DNA of 22,341 nt from Phallusia fumigata (GCA_008931825.1 QXVZ01034218.1:1-22341); one strand, 5' to 3'. Counted from the first letter of the stretch, positions 7,798-18,209 are shown. The notes: a model not told the origin generated them from the sequence alone. A program made the numbers and translations.

Positions 7798-9808
7798 CTC
7801 CTGAGTATGACATCACTGTACCAGAACACTGACGCAATACTTTTACTCGAAAACGACGCGGTGCTAGAGTTATTAAATAAACAAGTCGGCGGTGTATCCA
7901 TGAAAGACATCAACAGCCATGTGGCCAACGGACTGTTGGGGCTTTTCGCCCCAACCGACTCTCTGACACCGTCTATCGTAATTGAGCCGTGGGAGTTATG
8001 CCGTTCCGTCGCCCCAATGCCATCTCTGAAGCTTCTCAAATGCAGGTAAAAAATGTTTGTGTCGGTACTACGTCATCAGCGCGTTCTACGACGTCACTTT
8101 TGACGCAAAAAAAATGTTGTTTAACCCTCGTTGTCAGAAAACCTACTTTCTAAATGTTTTGCTAGTGATTGTTTGATGCTGTTGGTGCGTGGATGTAAGA
8201 CGTCACCGAATTTTGTTGTTGCTTGTCTGTTACAATCTCTTGTTGGCAGTAAAATCCAATCGCATTTTTCCGTTTTTCGCCATTTTTTGAATTTTTTACC
8301 CACGCGTACGTCACAGACACGTCACCGAACCCTCCCCACCGTCCCAAGTGAACGTGTGGACAAAACTGACCAGGTCGCTCGCTGGTCAAGTGAAGCAAGC
8401 GTCGGTTAACGGACAATCTATTTCATCGCTAATTGTGTGCAGAAGTCGAGATTCTTTCCGTAAACTGGAAACAAAAATTAAAGGTCAGTGCTCAGTAGAG
8501 TGTTTGTTCTTTAAAGACAGAAGTGCACAATATAAAAATAAAACATTAGGCCACTCTAGGTAGTTGTGGGTAGCCCGAGGATAAAAGAGGGGACCAAATT
8601 GTCATGTTGCTTTCTGTGATACCTTACAATTGTTACGTAACATAGGCGTCATTTTTTGTCTTTAACCAATGGCCACATCTATTGTCTTGTTTAAATTGCG
8701 GATAAGTACTCCTTCTTTCCAGGGTTGCGTCAAGTTTGTAACGTGGAATCCTCATCCCATAGATGTTTGGGAAGATCAGCAAACTCCAAAACGGTAAGTG
8801 TCACACTTAAGGGTGCAACGAAACGAGTCAATCGCTGAAAGAAATTGCGTGTGGTGTACTCTATATCAGTGATTCCAAACTTTAAGTCTCAAAACCATTT
8901 CACGGTTTGTACAGTGACCTACTTTCAAAAAACTTCAAAATTACAAATAGACAACGTCATCATCGGTACAATCAATAAATCTTGCTACCTTATTAAAAGA
9001 ACTGACCGACCGAAGTCTGAATGACTTTTTGCAAAATTTATAGTCATAAATGCAAAACTGGCTCATAGCAAAAAATAAGCAAAAAAGATGCCTGAGTATT
9101 AGGAGGCATTTGTGTAATATTATAGTTTGGAAACCACTACTCCGAACCATGTGGGGTGGTTAAGTTTGCGAGCATCTGGGGCCGCATTTTGGTTTCAGAA
9201 TAGGCTCGCAGGCCGCAAACATAAATTAGGTTTACCAGTGGTGTCAACTATGGTGACATTTATACGAAGTAGCGGCGATAACATTCAATAAGAATACCTC
9301 TATTAACTTTCATTAAAACATAAAGTTTAACACGCAAGCCAAAACGATACAGGCTATCGTATAATGAATCGAGTCCGAGAAGTTCCTAAACCAAAATAGT
9401 TGAAATCTGACCAACAATTATCAAAAACCGAGTATCTAGATACAGGTTTGACTTGATTGATACCTAATTCTTTAAAATCGACTGGTTTTGCTTTTCTACC
9501 GCTTAAAAATTTCTAACAGGTTAATGTCGTTTCGTTTTTTAACAGTTCACGTCAACTGCTCCAACCTGACATCTAGCGGAACTCAGTATTCTCGTGAAGT
9601 GCTGGACAGTTCATTGACGTACTGCTCCAACCTGACATCTAGCGGAACTCAGTATTGCTGTGAAGTGCTGGAAAAATCGAAAGGAATGTATGAGAGCGGG
9701 GCTTACCTTCACTGGTACGAAAGATACGGGACTGATAAAGAAGCGTTTTCGGACGCGTTTGACGTCATCCAGCAAATTGTGGACAGTTATAAGGAGGCTG
9801 AAAGCTAA
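7798..9808 (+). CDS. TUBD1: Delta-tubulin, C-terminal half (spliced, 5' part not found)
   Basis: Delta-tubulin acts at centrioles and basal bodies, where it is needed for triplet microtubules. Exon 7798-8048 reads LLSMTSLYQNTDAILLLEND and continues to a DINSHVANGLLGLFAPT segment, matching the H6-H7 region of delta-tubulin. A less certain middle exon lies near 8166-8248 (FVVACLLQSLV). An exon ending at about 8494 carries VNGQSISSLIVCRSRD; 8723-8793 carries CVKFVTWNPHPIDVWED; and 9520-9808 ends with YLHWYERYGTDKEAF, VIQQIVDSYKEAES and TAA, the typical C-terminal helices. The phase across 8793/9520 agrees. Phases around 8248-8349 and at the strong donor 8484 do not agree cleanly, so the middle model may be wrong or the copy damaged. 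No GQCGNQ or GGTGSG GTP-binding motif was found upstream in the window. The last exon contains a 66-bp tandem duplication. Confidence 0.75.
8867..9139. mobile_element. Possible hAT-like MITE in the last tubulin intron
   Basis: The left end CAGTGATTCCAAACTTTAA and the reverse complement of the right end, TAGTGGTTTCCAAACTATAA, form imperfect terminal inverted repeats about 273 bp apart. Starts like CAGTGGTTCCCAAACTTT are typical of hAT-type non-autonomous elements. Flanking 8-bp target duplications are not evident (CTCTATAT left, CTCCGAAC right), so the element is old or the call is wrong. There is no transposase. Confidence 0.35.
9555..9672 (+). repeat. 66-bp in-frame tandem duplication in the delta-tubulin last exon
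   Basis: The 52-nt block at 9555-9606 recurs at 9621-9672 with three adjacent mismatches (TTCTCG versus TTGCTG). The period is 66 nt, or 22 codons, so the frame is kept. Protein unit: CSNLTSSGTQY followed by EVL, seen twice. Confidence 0.9.
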
Positions 9809-10277
9809 CTGGAATGCAAATTTATAATTGACCGCAGATTTGAAATTCGATCTCTTGGTTTCAAGTTTGGTTTTAAGTTTGAATGCCCTAACGGCTGGCA
9901 CACCATGGAAACAGCTGCCCTGGGGTGTTATGTATTTCGTCTTTCTGCCGAATGCGATGGATTTTTAACATTGTTCAAATGCAGTGGGACTATACTACGG
10001 CAGCCATTTGCGAGATGCAACTTAATAACCACATTGCCGTTGCAGGGGAAGGACACAGCCTAACTAATTCGCCCAACTCCCAACTTAATGTGTTGTGGCT
10101 TCTAACTTGTTGCGTTGTAACTTGGGTCAGCCATATAAGCTTATACGCCTTGATTCAAACTAATCTCACTCTACTTTTTAATTGTTCCTACTCGACCTGA
10201 ATCAAAGCTAAGACGTCTCCAGATATCCAGCAAATTATGTCAAAATGTCATTAACTTTGCGTGCAAAGATTTTTTTG
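9809..10277. other. Downstream of delta-tubulin; nothing recognised
   Basis: No AATAAA was found close after the stop; the first clear one is at 10554-10559 inside the repeat segment. An open frame of 91 codons (9925-10200) has no recognisable features. Confidence 0.4.
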
Positions 10278-11949
10278 TGTAGTAGAGTCATTTTTGATTT
10301 AAATAGTAAGTAGCTAAAACAGACTGTGTTTAAACCGATACAGTTATTGCAAGGGCCTTTCATGCAGCCCCTTATACAGACAAATACTTTTAATACAATG
10401 CAACAACTTTATAATGTGATTCATGTCCTTGCATCTCCTTTGCGTAGCTCTCAAGTGTTTAGGCAATATTTGGATACGACTTGTTACATTGAACGTCATG
10501 AATAATCATCTCGCGTGTCAACCATGGGATTCGCCCCATAAGTGCTTGTGGGCAATAAAATACAGTTTGTGTGTCTATGGGAAGCTGTTAAGGTTAAAGT
10601 TGAAATACCTTCGTCTGTTTTACTTGTAACAGGATGTATCCTTGTAACCTGTTCATAATATACTCATGAAAATCTTAATTCCTAACCTTTGCCTGCATTA
10701 CTTTAATATTACGCCCGTCGCAATGTGATATCTCAGTAAAGTTGAGTTTGCTTGCACATTCACAGCGCAAACAAAGCGTATCTTATCAGTAATGTGTAAA
10801 CAACAATAAGTAATATATTATGTTGCGCGTTCATACCCGTGTTCTTTCACATGCAGTGAAACATGTAGTTGGTGTGTTAGTGAGAAGCAACAGATGAAAA
10901 GATATTAAGCAGAGACTTATTAATTGCCGCTCGACACATATTTAGATGTTAGAAGGTGGAAAGTTGAAATGGTTTCGTCCGTATTGATTGCAAGAAAGGT
11001 TTTTCAGAAGCCAGGTGCTCAGTAAAATTATTTAAGCTAGCTATACCAGGAAGTGTTGGTAGCGCAAGAGCTAAGGTCGAGAGTACGAACCTCACCGGAG
11101 GATAGATCTATTCTAGCCCTGACCAAGTGCCAAAAATCGTTAGTTTAAGCGGAAACAGTTACATTTACTTTCCTGTTGTTGTCATCGGGCCCCAGTACAC
11201 TTAGGTCGCCTCTGGTTGGAAAAAAATCAACCTTCAAAGTCGTCAAATGTTTTTATTGCCGCTTTGGAATAAATTCCAAACTTTCCCGGTCTTCGCAAAA
11301 TGTGAAGATTTTCAGAGGCATATTTTTGCTGTGCTTTAGATTTGTTTATGCTTTTGCGCATATTCAGCTCTTATTATTTTAGCGAAACTTACCTCTATAT
11401 TAAAGAACAAAGTACCTTAGTTAAACATTTTGTGTTTAACTTTTTCAATTTTATCCCTGAAATACAATAAATTGCGATAGAGCCGACTCGCATATTCGCA
11501 AACAAAGCCTATTCCGTTGGTAGTGTGTAAGCAATAAGTCACTTATTATGAAGCTGATTAGTACCTGCGCGTAGGCAATGAAAGGTACACTTCGTGTGTT
11601 TAGGAAACGCAGTTAAGATTGTTACAGATTTGACACTTGGTGCGGCGGTAAATAAAAGAAAAAAAAACTTTTTTTAACGGAAAAAATGAAACCACTTGCC
11701 ACAGGTCACAAAAATAAATGAATCTTAAATGAACATGGGATAAAAATTTGTAGCCTGCGGTGTGATTTGAGCCAACTGAGCTGCGCAGTCTCGGTGGTAA
11801 GCCTGCCGAAAGTCGAATCACAGACACCGCTGACTGCTGAATGCTACACATGTCAGCATCTAATAGGGATTTTCCAGGCCCCTGGAGATTGGGATAAGCT
11901 GTGGATTATCCTACACTAGGTGCAAGCCATTGTGGTAACGGCATGTCTA
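10278..11949. repeat. About 1.7-kb segment, copy 1 (left of the N at 11950)
   Basis: It starts TGTAGTAGAGTCATTTTT and ends TAACGGCATGTCTA. The same start and end bound 11951-13662. Identity is high by eye, with short indels such as about 37 extra bases near 12170-12203 in copy 2. It holds no convincing gene. It carries a tRNA-like stretch near 11049-11100 and a second one, partly inverted, near 11745-11830. Confidence 0.85.
10740..11160 (+). repeat. Interspersed repeat family with tRNA-like part, member 1
   Basis: Ordered shared blocks: GTGTAAACAACAATAAG, then TGTTGCGCGTT, then ACATATTTAGATG and TGGTTTCGTCCGT, then a tRNA-like stretch at 11049-11100 (TTGGTAGCGCAAGAGC, GGTCGAGAGTACGAACCTC), and finally AAAATCGTTAGTTTAAGCGG. 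The same order appears at 12480-12880 and, more diverged, at 14090-14760. The B-box-like word suggests a tRNA-derived SINE or a composite element. Confidence 0.5.
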
Positions 11950-11950
11950 N

Positions 11951-13662
11951 TGTAGTAGAGTCATTTTTAATTTAAATAGTAAGTAGCAAAAACAGACTGT
12001 GTTTAAACCGATACAGTTATTGCAAGGGCCTTTCATGCAGCCCCTTATACAGACAATTACTTTTATTACATTGCAACAACTTTGTAATGTGTTTCGTGTC
12101 CTTGCATCTCCTTTGCGTAGCTCTAACATGTTTAGGCAATATTTGGATACGATTTGTTACATTGAACGGTATTAGAATATGAACGCGTAAATCACTAGAC
12201 GTGCCATGAATAATCATCTCGCGTGTCAACCATGGGATTCGCCCCATTAGTCCATGTGGGCAATAAAATACAGTTTGTGTGTCTATGGGAAGCTGTTAAG
12301 ATTAAAGTTGAAATACCTTCGTCTGTTTTACTTGTAACTGGATGTATCCTTGTACCCTGTTCATGATATACTCATGAAAATCTTAATTCATAACCTTTGC
12401 CTGCATCACTTTAATATTATGCCCCTCGCAATGTGATATCTCAGTAAAGTTGAGTTTGCTTGCACATTCACAGCGCAAACAAAGCGTATCTTATCATTAG
12501 TGTGTAAACAATAAGTAATATATTATGTTGCGCGTTTGTGGTCATTCACATGCAGTGAAACATGTAGTTGGTGTGTTGATGAGAAGCAACAGATGAAAAG
12601 AAATTAAGCAGAGACTTATTAATTGCCGCTCGACACATATTTAGATGTTAGCAGGTGGAAAGGTATGGTTTCGTTCGTATTGATTGCAAGAAAGGTTTTT
12701 CGGAAGCCAGGTGCTCAGTAAAATTATTTAAGCTAGCTATACCAGGAAGTGTTGGTAGCGCAAGAGCTAAGGTCGAGAGTACGAACCTCACCGGAGGATA
12801 GATCTATTCTAGCCCTGACCTAAGGCCAAAAATCGTTAGTTTACGCGGAAATAGTTACATTTACTTTCCTGTTGTTGTCATTGGGCCCCAGTGCACTGCC
12901 CTGACCCTGACTGACCGTATTTGTGTCAAGTCGTCTCTGGGTGGAAAAAATCAACCTTCCACGTCGTCAAATGTTTGTATTGCTGTTTTGGAATAAATTC
13001 CAAACTTTCCCGACCTTCGCAAAATGTGATGATTTTCAGAGGCATATTTTTGCTGTGCTTTAGATTTGTTTCTGCTTTTGCGCATATTCAGCTCTTATTA
13101 TTTTTGCGAATCTTACATCCAAATTAAAGAACACAGTACCTCTTGTGTTTAACTTTTTCAATACAATAAATTTGATACAATAAATTGCGATGGATCCCAC
13201 TCGCATATTCGCAAACACATATTCGCAAACATTCCGTTGGTAGTGTGTAAGCAATAAGTCACTTATTATGAACCTTAGTACCTGCGCGTAGGCAATGAAA
13301 CGTACACTTGGTGTGTTTAGGAAAAGCAGTTAAGATTGTTACAGATTTGACACTTGGTGCGGCGTTAAATAAAATAAAAACAACCCGTTTTGACGGAAAA
13401 AATGAAACCACTTGCCACAGGTCACAAAAATAAATGAATCTTAAATGAACATGGGATAAAAATTTGTAGCCTGCGGTGTGATTTGAGGCAACTGAGCTGC
13501 GCAGTTTCGGTGGTAAGCCTGCCGAAAGTCGAATCACAGACACTGCTGACTGCTGCATGCTACACATGTCAGCATCTAATAGGGATTTTCCAGGCCCCTG
13601 GAGATTGGGATAAGCTGTGGATTATACACTAGGTGCAAGCCATTGTGGTAACGGCATGTCTA
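11951..13662. repeat. About 1.7-kb segment, copy 2 (right of the N at 11950)
   Basis: This is the counterpart of 10278-11949. Copy 2 begins exactly at the contig edge, while copy 1 ends exactly at it. That is what two overlapping but unmerged contigs would give, for example two haplotypes. A real tandem duplication cannot be excluded. The minus-strand frames at 11600-11851 and 13259-13567 are equivalent positions in the two copies and show no conserved coding pattern. Confidence 0.85.
12480..12880 (+). repeat. Interspersed repeat family with tRNA-like part, member 2
   Basis: This is the counterpart of 10740-11160 within copy 2 of the duplicated segment. Its tRNA-like stretch is at 12744-12796. 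Confidence 0.5.
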
Positions 13663-13762
13663 TGAATCACAGTTCGTCAGGACTACAAGATGTGTCATAT
13701 CGAATCAGAGTCGTCCTTCCAAGTATTTTCTTTCAGCAAGGAGTGAGGGTGACAAAATCTAA

Positions 13763-13832
13763 CTTGCGGTGGGATTCGAACCCACGACAGAAGCCAAACC
13801 GGGGCTGGTGCTTTACCAACTGAGCATGTCAG
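13763..13832 (-). repeat. tRNA-derived sequence (pseudo-tRNA or SINE head)
   Basis: On the minus strand the D-arm word GCTCAGTTGGTAAAGC is followed by GTGGGTTCGAATCCCAC, a perfect T-arm with a 5-bp stem and 7-nt loop. The anticodon arm is weak, with a four-pair stem around CCGGTTT. The sequence before the D-arm does not pair with the CGCAAG after the T-arm, so no acceptor stem forms. It is therefore not called as a functional tRNA. Confidence 0.6.
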
Positions 13833-13839
13833 TGCGTAA

Positions 13840-14089
13840 TTATGTAGAAAAACGTAAAACAATCAATTTTGATGAAAAAGTTGATAACCTTTCAAAAATC
13901 GCAATAGTAAATAACTCACAACTGCTGCCGATTTGCAAAACAAAAAATATTTTTTTAAAATGCCGTCATACATAGAATGTTTGCGAGAGTTTTTAACGCA
14001 GTGAGTCTGCGAGTTGGTATTGCGCTCTACTCAAAAGTACTTTGTTTAACCTTCCGGCTTTACTAATATTTGGGCGGGACGTTTCGACG
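13840..14089. other. No gene recognised
   Basis: AT-rich, with no exon-like open frame or obvious repeat. Confidence 0.4.
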
Positions 14090-14760
14090 CTCATAAAGTG
14101 GGTAAACAAAGTATTGTAAGTGCTGTGTAAGCAGTAAGCAACTTGTTATGTAGCGCGTTAGTACGTGGCCGTACTATTAATTTTGGATCAATTATAAATA
14201 TAAATGGTACTGCCAGTTGGTTTGTTTATGAAAAACAGCTATGATCACAACAGACTAAAGGAAACTAATCATAAACTGATGGGTATAAGACTGGCGATAT
14301 TTTGTGGGACATTAAAAAACGCTGGGCACATATTTATATTCATTAACTAGCAGGTAAAAACATATAATGGTTTCGTCTGTTTTTATAGCCACTGCTTCAT
14401 TGAATTGTTTACATTTTCATGGTTTTGTCTGTTTCGAATAACATTAAACGTATCTTTTATTGACACCTTGGAAAAGTTAGTTAAGTTTTTTTTGCATATT
14501 GAAAATCGTTGGAGCCATCAAGCACGCTTATGAAACTTCTAATATTACTAATAATATAATGAGTGCCCCATCTATCATATCGTAGAAAGTCATTCAGAAG
14601 CAAATGTAGTTAGTTAACTCTTTTGCCTAGCCAGCTCTGTGGGCAAAGCGCCCTTCGTGGAAAGAACGAAGGTCGAGAGTTCGAACCTCACCACAGGCTT
14701 TTTTTGCTTGCCGTCGAAAATCCTTAGTTTATGCCCCGGAAGGGACGCCTAAGCGTAAAC
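14090..14760 (+). repeat. Interspersed repeat family with tRNA-like part, member 3
   Basis: It shares, in order, GTGTAAGCAGTAAG and ATGTAGCGCGTTAGTAC, then CATATTTATATTC and ATGGTTTCGTCTGT, then the tRNA-like block at 14625-14699 and AAAATCCTTAGTTTATG with members 1 and 2. It is longer because of extra sequence between blocks. Confidence 0.4.
14625..14705 (+). repeat. tRNA-like element ending in a T-run
   Basis: An A-box-like TAGCCAGCTCTGTGG and a B-box-like GAGAGTTCGAACCTC are spaced as in tRNA. Between them is a hairpin CCTTCGT/ACGAAGG. The first four acceptor bases GCCT can pair with the AGGC at the end, and seven Ts follow (14699-14705), as for a Pol III terminator. The remaining acceptor pairs and one T-stem pair fail, so this is more likely a SINE head or decayed tRNA than a working tRNA. 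Confidence 0.5.
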
Positions 14761-15557
14761 CTAAATCAAGCGAAAATGGAAACAACGAAGCGACTATTTC
14801 ACCACCGAGATTCACATGCGTCAGTGTAAGAATCAGAGATACTGGTTGTGCAACTAGAGACGTGTAGCTATAGTGAACATAAATTGTACTTCACTGGTAA
14901 CTTGTGTGGAGGTGGTACAAGNAATAACTTTACACAAACTAACAAAAAGTTGTTAAAATTGTAGAAAAAGTGAGACAACAAATCGACCTTATCGCCAAAT
15001 TAATGATTAACTTGAATTAATAAGCGTCAATGTGAGGAATAAGAGACAACACTGTCCAGCGCGCAACTAGTACCAACAAAAATATTTTTACTGGTAAAAA
15101 CAAACACAAATCAGGAGGAAAACAACAATTTATGAATTGATAGAATTGCAAATAGAGTTTTTTTTACACATATTATTTTGTTATTATAAAAGCACGTTTC
15201 ACTACAGTGCAGGTAGACAAGATTAAAGCATTGGATTTGTTGGATTACCGACATAGCAAATGTAGAAAATGGTTCGGGATTTGCATTTAAGTAAAAAATG
15301 TTTTTTAAAGGTTTTAAAAATTTGAGTAATAGGACGCAATATTTTGTACCCGATAACAACTATGAAATATGAGCTTCCTATATCATTCAACAATATTTTG
15401 AATTTCTCTTTGAATAAAGATGTAGGATTGTAACAAAACACCAGAAAAACTTAAGTAAGAGAAGAAGATTCCAGCGCTGATTTCGACACTCTGAAAATTT
15501 ATCTNTAGTCTACTTAATTTGCTACGTGAAAAACAATCACGATTTAATTACGTTTAG
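14761..15557. other. Intergenic with two contig joins; no gene recognised
   Basis: Ns at 14922 and 15505 break this stretch. Short similarity is visible across the first join (GCGTCAGTGTAAGAAT near 14809 and GCGTCAATGTGAGGAAT near 15024). Minus-strand frames at 15111-15441 are AT-driven and unconvincing. Confidence 0.4.
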
Positions 15558-18081
15558 TTAACAAGCTCAAGAGAAATGTTACTAAAAGCAGGAGAATGTC
15601 AAGTTTTCATTCCAAAAAATGCAGTGAAAGAAAAATTTCCAATAACGACAATTCAGCTGGATGAATATGGATACGACGAAGTAAGTGAAAACTGTGCTTA
15701 AGACTAGATAGTCGTATGTAAAGCAAAACTTTTACTTAAGTTTGTGTACATCATATAAACAAATTTGTCTCAAAAATATTTTTACATTTAAGTCTAATGT
15801 GGTACAAAATATAAAAGTTTCTTGGGAATTATCGTGACGTTGAATTGAGCGAAATCTAATACCAAATAATATTTAATAGGATAGTAAAGTAGAATTTTAA
15901 CAAAGGAAGCAATGCTTAGGCATCCGGTTTAAATTTACAATAGGACTTAAAAGTGTTTGTTATTTGATTCAGATTTCTCCTTATGATGGCAACAAACCGT
16001 TTATTAGAAGATTGGCTCCAGTCTTGAAATTCGAACCTGAAAACTTGGCACTTCTTCGACAAATTACGATAAACTTACCAACATGTTTTCGAAACACTGA
16101 CAGCTCACCTATTAACGTTTTGGCACGTTCTTTTGAAATTGTGATAAAATAGAAAATTGCCGAATAATTTGTAAATCTGTTTTTTAAGGTTCGCCAAAGG
16201 ATAAAAAAGGCATGGAAAGTCGTTGACCAATTGAAAATGAATGCAAAAACTACTTCTTTTACTTTCATGACATTTAGTTTTAACCCGTAAGTAACTTGTG
16301 TTATCGAATAAATAAAATAAATAAAAAGTATGACATTTATTTCAGGGTCGACGTTGTAATCAATGACGAAACTTTATTTCAACGTCTTGGAAGAGAGAAA
16401 TATCTAAAAGTTACATTGGCTAATGTAAAAAATGAGAGAGAATTTGAAGTTTTGGTGACAATTACAGACAACGTTAGCTCTGTGATGAAACCTAATTCTG
16501 GCAAGCTTGTATGTGAAAGCAAGTTTGTTTTGAGGTAATTTTCGGTTTGGCTTTGTGGCCCTCAGCGGTTACACCGAACGAACTGCACCATCAGACCCTG
16601 AGAAATAGGTTGATTCGATAAATGGAGTCAAAATTAAATATATTTGGGTCAAACATCATTGCAAGTGTATGCTCTACATATATACATGTTTATTATTGTT
16701 TTTATGTTTTAATGTTTGATGGATATGCAACTAAATTGGAAAATATAATAAAAGGCATAGTAAGGTGATTTTCAAAAAAACGTTTTCAAATATTTAATAT
16801 TGATTCGAAGTAGCATGCCATCATGCGATTGGTTTGTTTTGTGTGTTGTTTCTTTCGTTAATTTTTTTTTGAATAACATTCGCAGACAAAGGGATGTAGT
16901 TCTATCCGTCAAAGGCCCGAGTTATGTGACAACTGACCCAAAGGAAGTCCTTTTGATTGATGTATTGGGAAAAGCAAGAGTTGAGAAATCAATTAACATG
17001 AAGATAGAAAGAAATACTGCGACCGGCCACGAGTTTCAGATTGTCGCAAAATCGACTTTCGTTGAAGAAATTTCACTTACAAACTTCGTCATTGCGAATC
17101 AAATCCTAGCTGGTAAATCATGTCAGCAATCTTTTAATTTAATCAAAGGATTTGTTAAATGCAAACTTCCCGGGTTCGATCAGTACCTTAAACCAGTTTA
17201 AGGATCATATGTATTAGTTCCTCTATAATTGTGCATTTAATATTTAGGGCAATGTTAAATATCATTATGCTTTGTAAACAATTGATATTTGTAGACGAAT
17301 GTATCCATCAGCGACTGCAAAGAAAACGGCCGGATTTGCGATTTCAGGTAAGCATTTTTTCAAATAAAATATAAATACTCGTCTTGCTCACAGCTATACT
17401 TGTAAAATATTGAATAACTATCATTGTTTCGAACATTTTAAAATAATTCCCAACTTGCAGTGCACTATGTATTGATCTTTAATAGATTTTTGTCACTAAT
17501 TACGTAAATTGACCTATTGAAAGTAAGTAAGTTAAAATTATTTTACAGGTAGATTTTGCATAATTTAAAATAAAACCATTAAAATAGGAAATTGGGTAAT
17601 ATCCATTTCTAGTCGACACATTTTATCATAACACCACATTTTTTTTATATATATTACCGATAGATGACTTCGTGTTTACTCTCGTGGTGCTGTCGGTTGT
17701 ATTAAACACCTTGATATTGTTTGGTTGGAGCGACCAATTTAACCTTTTGCCCCAATTTACTTACTTAATTTCATCCACAGTGAGAAAGACAAATTTCACG
17801 TTTTATCTTCCTCAGGGGGACGAATAGCATTTAAACCCTTTTTTTACTTTTCATTTTTATTTTTCTTCCCTGCAGCTCATCCTTTTTTTGGAATGAAATA
17901 TTTGGCTGATTTGGACGAAACTTTTACACCTGGTGGTGACGTTGGTGTGCCGTCCGTTTTAAGATGCTCGAGCATACTGTTAAGCCTGTTTTTGTCAGTC
18001 ATCTTGAGCATGGTATTCTTGTTCACTTTAATTAAACCACTTTACGGTGTTGAATCTGGGCCGCCAGATTTGATGACTTAA
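15558..18081 (+). CDS. Gene C: ZU5-UPA protein with C-terminal hydrophobic helix (spliced, 5' end uncertain)
   Basis: Exons: 15558-15680, 15973-16122, 16189-16286, 16346-16534, 16886-17112, then 17876-18081 (TAA). The first exon carries the ZU5 core GECQVFIPKNAV; the second reads RRLAPVLKFEPENL and ITINLPTCFRN; the third starts VRQRIKKAWKVVDQ. The UPA-like part has REKYLKVTLANVK, ITDNVSSVMKP and HEFQIVAKST. The terminal exon enters in phase 1, has a very strong polypyrimidine acceptor, and encodes a roughly 21-residue hydrophobic run (SILLSLFLSVILSMVFLFT), so the protein may be tail-anchored. The 123-nt first exon is shorter than in gene A (153 nt). Its true start lies in the contig gap upstream, or at the ATG at 15576. 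The exon at 15973 ends in an unusual GC donor. An exon at 17295-17347 offers an alternative route toward gene D. Confidence 0.7.
16123..16124 (+). other. Non-canonical GC splice donor
   Basis: The exon 15973-16122 aligns codon for codon (50 codons) with 1290-1439, 2907-3056 and 19360-19509, all of which end at GTAAGT. Here the same position reads GCACGT. A GC-AG intron or a mutated site is the simplest reading. Confidence 0.6.
17295..17347 (+). other. Linker exon (phase 1 to 0) between modules
   Basis: 53 nt between TTTGTAG and CAG|GTAAGC, encoding DECIHQRLQRKRPDLRFQ when joined to the G left by exon 16886-17112. It corresponds to 4431-4471 in gene A and 22016-22068 in gene D, all starting ACGA after the acceptor. 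Using it skips the helix-encoding last exons and leads in phase 0 to 18832 or 19050. Confidence 0.6.
17664..17827 (+). CDS. Possible alternative last exon of gene C with another hydrophobic helix
   Basis: An acceptor (ATTACCGATAG) opens a frame in phase 1, the same entry phase as 17876-18081, and runs to TAG at 17825-17827. It starts DDFVFTLVVLSVVLNTLILF, a clear membrane-length hydrophobic stretch, then a polar tail. It may be an alternative to exon 17876-18081 or a chance frame; a GTGAGA donor at 17780 is also possible but leaves the wrong phase. Confidence 0.35.
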
Positions 18082-18178
18082 TAGCACTATGGTTGTCTTG
18101 ATAGCTTTCTTAAGTGATTAAATTATTTAACAATGTCCCAATAGGTAATACTGTAGTATAAGCTCCGGTGGTTGTTCC

Positions 18179-18209
18179 AATAAACCCCTCAAGTGATAAA
18201 GTTAATAAA
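18179..18209 (+). terminator. Polyadenylation signals after gene C
   Basis: Two AATAAA hexamers, at 18179-18184 and 18204-18209, lie about 100-130 nt after the stop at 18081. They support 17876-18081 as a genuine terminal exon. Confidence 0.6.

Noticed and set aside
11600..11851. Minus-strand frame, with a partner at 13259-13567
   Set aside because: Equivalent positions in the two 1.7-kb copies within a repeat; parts overlap tRNA-derived sequence, and the ends differ between copies.
13763..13832. Functional tRNA gene on the minus strand
   Set aside because: The T-arm is perfect but there is no acceptor stem and the anticodon arm is weak.
15111..15441. Overlapping minus-strand frames of 82 and 72 codons
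   Set aside because: Low-complexity AT-driven frames with no splice or homology support.
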